This document shows positions 6,077-11,923 of a stretch of DNA of 11,923 nt, piece after piece. The notes beneath the pieces are model-generated. The model did not search any database, was not told where the DNA came from, and was given only the letters and a program-made list of their open reading frames with translations. Both the position numbers and the translations under genes were made by a program. Numbering within the stretch: the stretch's first letter is position 1; each line of letters opens with the position of its first letter. The DNA is from Candidatus Hydrogenedentota bacterium (GTDB lineage: Bacteria; Hydrogenedentota; Hydrogenedentia; Hydrogenedentales; SLHB01), in NCBI GenBank assembly GCA_022706165.1, contig JAKJDA010000009.1, positions 7,803 through 19,725 on the forward strand, written 5' to 3'.

Positions 6077-8668
6077 ATGCATATGCCGAAGCGCGCGGTT
6101 GACGTGCGGGCAGTTGCGGCTTTGTTGCTGTCGCTCGCGCTTACCGTCCCTATCACGGGAGCCGCCTCCGAACAGGCCGACGACATCAAAGGACGCGTCG
6201 TCGATCACCGCGGCGCCGCCATCCCGCACGCCGAGGTCTTTCTATACCGCGCCAAGATGTTCACCCCCTCCAACCGGCCCGTCGTGGTGCAGAAGGCCGA
6301 TGCAAAAGGGCGGTTTCATTTCCGCAAGGCCATTGTCTGGGACGGCGAAGCCTCGCCTGGCGACGTCGAGAAATACGTGGTGTTTGCGCGCGCCGAGGGT
6401 CACGGGCCGGATTTCCGCGCCGTGCTGCCGGGAGACCCCCTTACCGGCGTGACGGTTGCTTTGCCGGGACCTGGCCCGCGCACCGTGACGGTTCGCGACG
6501 ACCAAGGCAACCCCGTCGAGGGCGCGCACGTCTTCCTATCGCTCATGTATCACGAGCGCGTGAACGGCGGCGGCGGACTGGACGTCTATCACCGGCACGC
6601 GATCACGCTGTGGGAAGACATCGGCCTAAGCAGCGGCGCGACCGACGCGAACGGCCAGATAACGCTCTTGTCGCTCAACCACCGCGAGTTCGTCGCAACA
6701 AAGCCCGGATATATCCCCGCGCGGATCCGGGAAAACGACTCGGGCGTCCTGATTCCCGGCGGGCAGGTCGAAGGCCGCGTAACCTTTGAAGACGGCTCCC
6801 CGGCCCCGCGCGCGCTAGTCCGCTATTCAGGTGATGGATTGCCCGTCTTTACGGACGCTGACGGACATTATCGGATCGACGGCATCCCCGCTACGACGCC
6901 AGGGCAAAAGGGGATCCCAAGGCTCCGCGCCCTCATCAGCACGCCCCGATCCCCCTTCGAATCAGACGCTGTCCCGGTCACCGCACAGGCAGGCGACACA
7001 ACCGTTCAAGACCTCGTGCTGAAAGCCATCCCCGTCACGCCTGGCAGAACGATCGACCGGGCGACGGGCCGTCCAGCGCCGGGCATTCATCTGCTGCAAA
7101 CCGTCTCGGACGCCAAGGGGCGCTTTTTCGCGCGCGCCGACGAATATGTGCAGGCCTATCTGTCGGACCCTGGGTACGGCGCCTTGCTTTCGGGAACCCT
7201 CAACGGCAGCGGCGAGGATCGCGTCGTGCAAATGCCCGATCCCCAAAACCGGGGAGAGATCGTGCTCAAGGTCAACCTGCTGCCCGTCAAAAGACTGCAC
7301 GGAAAGGTCCTCGATGCGATGGGCAAGCCGGTCAAGGGCGCGCGCGTGTTTACGTACCAGCGCATGCCCGTAGTCGAATCGGACGCGACGGGACGTTTCG
7401 AACTCTTCCCGTTCCCTGCCGACCGGGATGTCACCCTGTATGTCGCCGCGCCCGATCAGAGCCACGTCGCATGCCATGTCGTGGCGCGCAAGAGCCGCAG
7501 GGCCGTAGTGACGCTCAGACCCAGCATGTCCTGTTCGGGCGAAGTCGTGACGATAGACGGCGCGCCCGTTCCCAACGCGCTGATCGGACTTGAACTGATG
7601 CCCAACAGCATGGCGTCAACCATGTTCACCCACGATTTCCACACGGATGACCGCGGCCGATTCACGGTCGACAAGCTGTGCCCGGGGGGACGTTACCACG
7701 TCTCGATCAAAGACATCGACATCGCGCACAGGGCCAGGTACGCCTACACGAGTCCGTGGACGACGCCGGCGGAACCGTTCCGGATCGTGTTGGCCAAGCT
7801 GGGCGGCGAATTGCGCGGCGTGGTGAAAAATTCGAGTGGAGCCCCCATCCCGAACGCAGATATCCGCCTGCTCCCGTCCTACGCCGCTTTTCGCGAGAGT
7901 GGAAAGGCCTGCCTGACAAAGACAGGACCGGACGGAGCGTTCTCGTTCCCCGACGTGGCCATAGGCCCGCTGTTCCTCGACGTGAACGCTCCGGACTACG
8001 TCGGCGCGTGCGTCGCGGTCAAGGCGCCCGCCGAAGACGTAGCCGTCACGCTATCCACCGCACGCCCGGCGACTCGCCCGTACGTCCTGCACGTCTGGGA
8101 TGATGCGGGGCGCCCCGTGGCCGGCGCGCCGTTGACTGTGCGGACATGGGCGACGGACGACAGCGCCCCTGAGGAAACCCGGCTAACAACCGACGCGCAA
8201 GGCATCTGCCCCATCGTCCTTGAAGGCGCAAGAGCCCTGCAGGAAGGCGTCGTGCTGTGCGCCGCGCCGGGCTACGCCATCGGAATCTGCGGTCTCCAAC
8301 GCGACCAGATCGGCGAGCGGGTGATCCAGCTTCGAAGAAACGGCGCCTCGCCGTCGGGCTGCATCGAGGACGAGGACGGCCGCCCCATACGCAACGCAAA
8401 AATCCGCCTGCGCACCGTTGGCAGCCCGGCCAATGGCGTCCCGCCGCGCCTGACGCCGCTTGGACCCGCCCAGCGACCTACCGAATTCGACTGCGCCACC
8501 GATCGCTACGGACGGTTTGCTTTTCCCGCGTTCAGCGCGGAAGACGAGATCACTCTCGCCGTCGAGAAAAAAGGCTACCGCCCCGTCCAATCCACCCCAA
8601 TCAGATTGACAGGCGATCGCCCCATCTTGGTCACGATGACCCGCGCGCCACAAACAGAACGCCAGTAG
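6077..8668 (+). CDS. Large exported protein built of about nine carboxypeptidase-regulatory-like (beta-sandwich) repeats
   Basis: 863 residues: a Sec signal peptide (hydrophobic VAALLLSLALTVPITG, cleavage near AASE) and then repeats of 75-100 residues to the end. Each opens with G-x-V-x-D-x-x-G-x-P-x-x-x-A-x-V and later has a D-x-x-G-x-F turn. Repeat starts, numbered from ATG 6077: about 38, 137, 232, 322 (degenerate), 408, 487, 580, 671 and 760. Examples are GKVLDAMGKPVKGARV and RGVVKNSSGAPIPNADI. This matches the CarboxypepD_reg-like/transthyretin-like fold, used as a spacer or adhesive module in surface proteins. No enzyme domain, TonB barrel, C-terminal anchor or sorting signal is seen, so secretion or periplasmic residence is inferred. 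ATG 6071 directly abuts the Shine-Dalgarno; ATG 6077 lies seven bases after GGAGG (6065-6069) and is preferred. It begins 103 bases after the Rrf2 gene with a possible promoter of its own. Confidence 0.85.
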   Translation: MHMPKRAVDVRAVAALLLSLALTVPITGAASEQADDIKGRVVDHRGAAIPHAEVFLYRAKMFTPSNRPVVVQKADAKGRFHFRKAIVWDGEASPGDVEKYVVFARAEGHGPDFRAVLPGDPLTGVTVALPGPGPRTVTVRDDQGNPVEGAHVFLSLMYHERVNGGGGLDVYHRHAITLWEDIGLSSGATDANGQITLLSLNHREFVATKPGYIPARIRENDSGVLIPGGQVEGRVTFEDGSPAPRALVRYSGDGLPVFTDADGHYRIDGIPATTPGQKGIPRLRALISTPRSPFESDAVPVTAQAGDTTVQDLVLKAIPVTPGRTIDRATGRPAPGIHLLQTVSDAKGRFFARADEYVQAYLSDPGYGALLSGTLNGSGEDRVVQMPDPQNRGEIVLKVNLLPVKRLHGKVLDAMGKPVKGARVFTYQRMPVVESDATGRFELFPFPADRDVTLYVAAPDQSHVACHVVARKSRRAVVTLRPSMSCSGEVVTIDGAPVPNALIGLELMPNSMASTMFTHDFHTDDRGRFTVDKLCPGGRYHVSIKDIDIAHRARYAYTSPWTTPAEPFRIVLAKLGGELRGVVKNSSGAPIPNADIRLLPSYAAFRESGKACLTKTGPDGAFSFPDVAIGPLFLDVNAPDYVGACVAVKAPAEDVAVTLSTARPATRPYVLHVWDDAGRPVAGAPLTVRTWATDDSAPEETRLTTDAQGICPIVLEGARALQEGVVLCAAPGYAIGICGLQRDQIGERVIQLRRNGASPSGCIEDEDGRPIRNAKIRLRTVGSPANGVPPRLTPLGPAQRPTEFDCATDRYGRFAFPAFSAEDEITLAVEKKGYRPVQSTPIRLTGDRPILVTMTRAPQTERQ

Positions 8669-8733
8669 CGCAGAGCATGGGAAAAAGTGAAGAAAACCGG
8701 AAATCAGCGAAGCGCACGGAAATGGCCGATGGT

Positions 8734-8763
8734 TTGCCATATCGATCTCGCTCGGGGTATAAT
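8734..8763 (+). promoter_or_regulatory. Near-consensus sigma-70 promoter for flgM
   Basis: TTGCCA (8734-8739, five of six) is followed after 18 bases by a perfect TATAAT (8758-8763). This is the best promoter in the window. Transcription would begin near 8770, giving an unusually long leader of about 160 bases before flgM. The dyad ATGGC-N9-GCCAT (8722-8740) overlaps the -35 box and an ATCGAT palindrome (8741-8746) lies in the spacer; both could be operators. It does not look like a sigma-28 promoter, the usual late-flagellar class. Confidence 0.75.
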
Positions 8764-8769
8764 TGGGGA

Positions 8770-8928
8770 TGGTAGGCGGATTTTTCTTTACAAGAATGAC
8801 GAAAATCGATCCGATATCGGAGTGTGCGGCAGTCTGTGCGCGGCGAATAAAGTTTCGTGCCCGCCCAGCCGATATATCGACCATGATGTAGAGGGCCGAT
8901 GTTTCGGCTGCCCCAAAGGAGGGGAACT
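8770..8928 (+). promoter_or_regulatory. Palindrome-rich leader of flgM with alternative hairpins
   Basis: This stretch holds ATCGAT (8805-8810), the perfect palindrome CCGATATCGG (8811-8820) and the perfect palindrome CGATATATCG (8870-8879). Two competing pairings share one arm: CAGCCGA (8866-8872) with TCGGCTG (8904-8910), a seven-base stem with a 31-base loop, or GCCGA (8895-8899) with TCGGC (8904-8908), a tight hairpin with a four-base loop. Both end just before the Shine-Dalgarno AAGGAGG (8916-8922). The arrangement could affect flgM translation or bind a regulator; no known riboswitch class was recognised. A Cys-rich open frame also crosses this region. Confidence 0.35.
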
Positions 8929-9225
8929 ATGACAGGAATCAAAGGAATAGGCGGCGTACCCGAACCAGCGCCTGACCGTTCGGCAAGCATCCGCGACCGA
9001 AAACGCGACGAAGCCAAAATCAGCGTCCCAAAAGACGGCGTCGCAATCAGCGCCAAGGCGCAGGAAGCGGCAAACGTAGCCCGGCTCACGCAGATGGCCA
9101 AACAAGACGGAGGCGTCCGCGCCGAACGTGTCGCGGCGGCCAAGCAAAACCTGCAAGACGAGACGTATAAACTTCCGGAAATCTTGACGGAGGTGGCGAA
9201 ACAACTCAGCAGATACCTGCCGTAA
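8929..9225 (+). CDS. flgM: FlgM-like anti-sigma-28 factor
   Basis: 98-residue, hydrophilic, largely disordered-looking protein of the usual FlgM length. Family members bind and block the flagellar sigma factor FliA (sigma-28) in the cytoplasm until the hook is complete, and are then exported. Seen: MTGIKGIG at the N-terminus, the central DGVAIS (36-41, the D-x-V-x-x-S motif), and a C-terminal pair of helices, RAERVAAAKQNLQDETYKLP then EILTEVAKQLSRYL (64-97), which match the sigma-binding RxxxVxxxKxxIxxGxY pattern. In place of 'GxY' it has DETY. The start is set by AAGGAGG (8916-8922) six bases before ATG 8929. No other flagellar gene lies in the window; isolated flgM genes are known. It has its own strong promoter and terminator, so it is probably monocistronic. 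The assignment rests on motif pattern and size. Confidence 0.7.
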   Translation: MTGIKGIGGVPEPAPDRSASIRDRKRDEAKISVPKDGVAISAKAQEAANVARLTQMAKQDGGVRAERVAAAKQNLQDETYKLPEILTEVAKQLSRYLP

Positions 9226-9247
9226 CGAGAAAACGATCCTGCCTGTG

Positions 9248-9281
9248 CGCGGCCGCGTGAGCGGCCGCGTTTGCTTTGTTT
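9248..9281 (+). terminator. Intrinsic terminator after flgM
   Basis: A perfect nine-base stem, CGCGGCCGC (9248-9256) with GCGGCCGCG (9261-9269), is closed by a GTGA (GNRA-type) tetraloop and followed by TTTGCTTTGTTT (9270-9281). It lies 22 bases after the flgM stop. The opposite side of the stem lacks a T-run on the minus strand, so it would not stop waaA transcription equally well. Confidence 0.85.
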
Positions 9282-9359
9282 CGGCAAATCATATGCCGGA
9301 GCGCCATCAGCCCCTTGGCCTCCCTCGAATGCCACGGCGCGAAAGAGACCGCCTCGCGC

Positions 9360-10655
9360 TTACCCTCCTTCGATCGCGTCGGCATCGTGGCCGCCCGCGC
9401 AACCGGGTACGGTCCGGGCAATGAGATCGAGGGTGCGCCCGATAGCCCCGCGGTTTGCCTCCATGGCCCGCCGCGCGAAATGCCCCATGGCGGTCAACTC
9501 CGCCGAATTCGCCAGCAACCGGCACAATGCGTCCGGCAATTCATTCGGACACGAAAGTTGCACCGCTCCGCCCGCGTCCGTCAACACGCGCGCAGCGTCC
9601 CCAAAACTGCGCATATCCGGTCCCAAAATCACGGGGACGCCTTGCGCCGCCGGCTCGATGGGGTTGTGCCCCCCCACGCCCGAAAAGAAACTGCCGCCGA
9701 TGACGGCCACGGCGGCCATCGCATAAAAGCGGGGCAATTCTCCCAGCGTGTCCAGCGCAAACACGCGTGGCGCACGACTGGAATCCGTTTGGACCCCCTC
9801 GGACCTGCGCGAAAGCGGCTCCTGGAAAGGAGCCATCGCTTCGCCAAGCCGATCGAGATGCCGCGGCGCGATCACCAAGCGCACGTCAGGAAAACGATCC
9901 CGCAACACGTCCCAGCATCGTGCGGCGAGTTGCTCGTCGCCGGGGCGCGTGCTGCCAAACAACACGATGCGCGCATCGGGGGGAAAGCCGCATTCGGTCT
10001 TCAAGGCGCGCACAGACGCCTCGTCCATCGCCGGCAGGTTGAGGTCGAACTTGATATTGCCCGTCACCGAGACGTTCTCTCGTCGGCCCCCAAGCGCGCA
10101 CAAGCGATCGGCGCACGTCTCGTTTTGCATGCCCGCCGCCGCGATCCGCCCGACAGCGGCGCGCAAAAACCACGCGGCGCGCCGATACGATGGAAACGAT
10201 TGGTCGCTAAGACGTCCGCTGACCAAGAGAACCGGAACGTCCCTGCAGGAAGTCATCGAGATGATGTTGGGCCACAATTCCGTCTCGATCAGCAACAACG
10301 CACGGGGAGCGGCTCGATCGAGAAACCCGCGCACGCACCATGGATGATCGAAGGGGAACAGAGCCGCCCCGTCTACGTCGCGCACGGCGCGGGCCATCTC
10401 CCACCCTCCGATCGTAGATGTCGTGAGGAGGATCGGCACATCGGGCCAACGTTTCCGCGCGGCCGCCACGAGCGGTGTAGCGGCGTTGATCTCTCCGACG
10501 CTGCACGCATGAAACCAAAGAGGTGGGGGCGTGAGCCGGGGAACATGCGGCCGGAACCGTCCCAGCAGCCGACGATGACGCGATGAAGCCGCCAGCCACG
10601 CCGCGCCGAAAGGGGCCGCCCCCGTCCACAGCGCGTTGTAAAGCGTCATCCGCAT
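9360..10655 (-). CDS. waaA: 3-deoxy-D-manno-octulosonic acid (Kdo) transferase
   Basis: Transfers Kdo from CMP-Kdo to lipid A precursor, the first step of LPS core assembly, at the cytoplasmic face of the inner membrane. 431 residues from ATG 10655, normal for the family. Seen, in order: a hydrophobic N-terminal anchor, HACSVGE (49-55; the Glu is the catalytic acid/base), LTTSTIGG, LLIETELWPN (about 121-130), VSGRLSD, GNIKFD (199-204), GSTRPGDE (234-241), APRHLDR, DTLGELPRFY, then GGSF and GGHNPIEPAAQGVPV (328-342), the donor-binding GT-B signature. The frame is open back to a TTG at 10679, but homologues begin near M-R-x-x-LYN, so 10655 (or 10649) is preferred; no strong Shine-Dalgarno is seen for either. 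It lies 27 bases beyond the terminator hairpin of the secretin gene, so it needs read-through or its own hidden promoter. Confidence 0.93.
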   Translation of the reverse strand: MRMTLYNALWTGAAPFGAAWLAASSRHRRLLGRFRPHVPRLTPPPLWFHACSVGEINAATPLVAAARKRWPDVPILLTTSTIGGWEMARAVRDVDGAALFPFDHPWCVRGFLDRAAPRALLLIETELWPNIISMTSCRDVPVLLVSGRLSDQSFPSYRRAAWFLRAAVGRIAAAGMQNETCADRLCALGGRRENVSVTGNIKFDLNLPAMDEASVRALKTECGFPPDARIVLFGSTRPGDEQLAARCWDVLRDRFPDVRLVIAPRHLDRLGEAMAPFQEPLSRRSEGVQTDSSRAPRVFALDTLGELPRFYAMAAVAVIGGSFFSGVGGHNPIEPAAQGVPVILGPDMRSFGDAARVLTDAGGAVQLSCPNELPDALCRLLANSAELTAMGHFARRAMEANRGAIGRTLDLIARTVPGCAGGHDADAIEGG

Positions 10656-10681
10656 TCCGGCATGCCCCGCGCACTCCAAGC

Positions 10682-10708
10682 AAAACGGCCCCCGGAACCC
10701 GGGGGCCG
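10682..10708 (-). terminator. Intrinsic terminator or attenuator between the secretin and waaA
   Basis: On the minus strand a perfect ten-base stem, CGGCCCCCGG with CCGGGGGCCG (10686-10695 and 10699-10708) around a three-base loop, is followed by TTTT (10682-10685). It begins 22 bases after the secretin stop. The stem is very stable, but the T-run is only four long, so partial read-through into waaA is likely. On the plus strand no T-run follows the hairpin. Confidence 0.75.
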
Positions 10709-10730
10709 CCTGAAAACCGCCTCGAAATCC

Positions 10731-11923
10731 TCAGAGCTTCGACTCAAAGAATCTTGCTCCCGTCGGATCGATAATGTCCACCGTAACGAATATGAGCAAG
10801 CTGGACTGGCCCACCGACTTCGAATGCCCCCGGAAAAAATAACCCAGCACGGGGATATCGGCCAGATAGGGAAGCTTCTCCTGCCCTTTGGTCGTCGTAT
10901 CCGACACCAAGCCGCCCAGCACAAGCGTATCGCCGTCATGCACGATGACGTTGGTCCACACGGCCTGCGTCGCCGTGCGCGGATACACGATGTTCGCGGT
11001 TTGCTCGTTGCCGTTGATGACCGACTTCTGCGTGAACGAATCCTGACCGACCAGCGTGGTCACCTGCGGGTTCAGCCACAAGCGCACCTGGTCGCCGCTC
11101 ACGCGCGGCGTGACCGAGAAGGTGATGCCGAACATGAACGTCTGGAAGAAGAGTTGTTGCGCCGAACTCACCGTCGGCGTGCCGCCGAATCCCGCGTTGC
11201 TGGTCTGCAACGTGGAGACGACGTTTGTATTGTAGGTCTGGGTGGTGAAATTCGCGATGACCGCAGGCTTGCCGCTCATCGTCGTGACGCGCGGAGAACT
11301 CAATAGCTCGGTGTCGGAAAGACTGTTGAGGTAGTCCATCACCACGCTCAACCGGTCTCCATCGGCATTGTCCGTGATGATGCCCGACAGGCTGAACGTG
11401 CCCTTGGGTCCCGGATTGGCCACGGCGTTAAGAAGGCCCTGCGTGATCGTGTTGTTGATGACATTCGATCCGTTTGGCTTGCTGTAGAATGGGATGTTTT
11501 CCGGAACGCCGTCGCCGTTGATGTCATAGGCGTAGCCGGGATCGGGCGTGAGACCGTTGCTCATCACCTGTCCCGTGCCCGTTCCTGTGCCCGTGCCTGC
11601 GCCCGCAATCGGCAGCCTGCGCGCCCGATTTCCCAAATCCGATTGCGACAGGTCCCATGTAAACCCGGTCTTCTCCAAGTCCGACACCTGCACCGTCAAG
11701 AACTTCGACTCGATGCTCACCTGCTGCGGCGTCACGTCGAGTTCTTTGAGCTGCTTTTTCAAGAGCTCGATGTTGGTGGGCGTATTGTGGATGATGAGCT
11801 GATTCGTCAACGGATTGTAGTCCATGTACGACAGCAAACGGCCCGAATAGGGCTCGATAACATCAGGTATAACGTTCCGGAGAATCTGCAAAATCCCCAG
11901 GGTGCCGCCGCCGCCCTGAAAAG
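10731..11923 (-). CDS. Secretin (type II/III secretion or type IV pilus outer-membrane pore), C-terminal part
   Basis: The frame is open to the right edge (the codon at 11889-11891 is TTG and no start is evident), so the N-terminus lies outside; at least 396 residues are visible. Numbering from 11891: a short secretin N-domain (about 20-55, with NPLTNQLIIHNTPTNIELL), a strand-rich region with KFLTVQVSDLEKTGF (63-77), an insertion (about 80-165), then the secretin beta-barrel core: LSSPRVTTMSGKPAVIA (197-213), FGITFSVTPRVSGD (254-267), VIVHDGDTLVLGGLVSD (315-331), and EKLPYLADIPVLGYFFR (338-354), followed by a final strand. These are diagnostic of the GspD/PilQ secretin superfamily, whose members form multimeric outer-membrane channels. 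No pilotin-binding tail is apparent after GARFFESKL. Which system it serves, T4P or T2SS, cannot be told because the neighbours to the right are not visible. Confidence 0.92.
   Translation of the reverse strand, partial: FQGGGGTLGILQILRNVIPDVIEPYSGRLLSYMDYNPLTNQLIIHNTPTNIELLKKQLKELDVTPQQVSIESKFLTVQVSDLEKTGFTWDLSQSDLGNRARRLPIAGAGTGTGTGTGQVMSNGLTPDPGYAYDINGDGVPENIPFYSKPNGSNVINNTITQGLLNAVANPGPKGTFSLSGIITDNADGDRLSVVMDYLNSLSDTELLSSPRVTTMSGKPAVIANFTTQTYNTNVVSTLQTSNAGFGGTPTVSSAQQLFFQTFMFGITFSVTPRVSGDQVRLWLNPQVTTLVGQDSFTQKSVINGNEQTANIVYPRTATQAVWTNVIVHDGDTLVLGGLVSDTTTKGQEKLPYLADIPVLGYFFRGHSKSVGQSSLLIFVTVDIIDPTGARFFESKL
11571..11603 (-). repeat. Imperfect six-base tandem repeat coding a Gly-Thr run in the secretin
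   Basis: Tandem hexamers of the GGCACG/GGAACA/GGGACA type encode an alternating Gly-Thr run (residues about 97-107 of the visible part). The units differ at wobble positions, so the repeat is partly degenerate. Repeats of this kind can change length by slippage without shifting the frame. Confidence 0.7.

Noticed and set aside
8796..8891. A 31-residue leader peptide (ATG 8796 to TAG 8889-8891) before flgM.
   Set aside because: No Shine-Dalgarno precedes it, there is no run of a regulatory amino acid, and it crosses the palindromes, which explain the region better.
9276..10586. A 436-codon plus-strand frame opposite waaA.
   Set aside because: The minus strand carries all the WaaA motifs; the plus-strand frame is an Arg/His/Ala-rich mirror.
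1..11923. A defence system, prophage, insertion sequence or CRISPR array suggested by the HSP90-like fragment at the left edge.
   Set aside because: No transposase, integrase, nuclease, spacer array, terminal inverted repeats or phage gene was seen, and the ATPase-like fragment is too short to place in a defence system.

Overview
The window (11,923 bases, GC-rich) comes from a Gram-negative, LPS-making bacterium. The support is a clear Kdo transferase (WaaA/KdtA), a secretin outer-membrane pore, exported proteins with Sec signal peptides, an FlgM-type anti-sigma factor and strong GGAGG ribosome-binding sites. A large exported protein made of carboxypeptidase-regulatory-like repeats and an exported GH36-like protein are typical of environmental PVC-type or Hydrogenedentes-like lineages, but the phylum is an inference and cannot be fixed from this sequence alone.

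Layout: (1) 1-449 (+), the C-terminal end of a protein resembling the tail of large HSP90/GHKL-type ATPases. (2) 511-1632 (+), an OafA-type membrane acyltransferase. (3) 1629-4115 (-), a secreted 828-residue protein with an alpha-galactosidase (GH36)-like plan but apparently lacking the catalytic acids; its stop overlaps the acyltransferase stop by four bases. (4) 4178-5095 (-), a family 2 glycosyltransferase upstream of gene 3 with a good promoter at 5156-5184, probably an operon with gene 3. (5) 5096-5559, a 464-base divergent intergenic region. (6) 5560-5973 (+), an Rrf2-family repressor without the Fe-S cysteine cluster. (7) 6077-8668 (+), a secreted protein of about nine beta-sandwich repeats. 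(8) 8669-8928, a leader with a near-consensus promoter, several palindromes and alternative hairpins, then flgM (8929-9225, +) and a strong intrinsic terminator (9248-9281). (9) On the minus strand, reading right to left, a secretin running off the right edge (10731-11923), a terminator hairpin (10682-10708), and waaA (9360-10655).

How the genes work together: most products act at the cell envelope (LPS core assembly, glycan acylation, glycosyl transfer, outer-membrane secretion or pilus pore, surface beta-sandwich protein). Nothing seen proves one pathway joining them. No tRNA, rRNA, transposase, CRISPR array or phage gene was seen. The best candidates for something new are the apparently dead GH36-like exported protein paired with a glycosyltransferase, the palindrome-rich flgM leader with an overlapping Cys-rich small frame, and a low-complexity plus calcium-loop-like insertion in the secretin.
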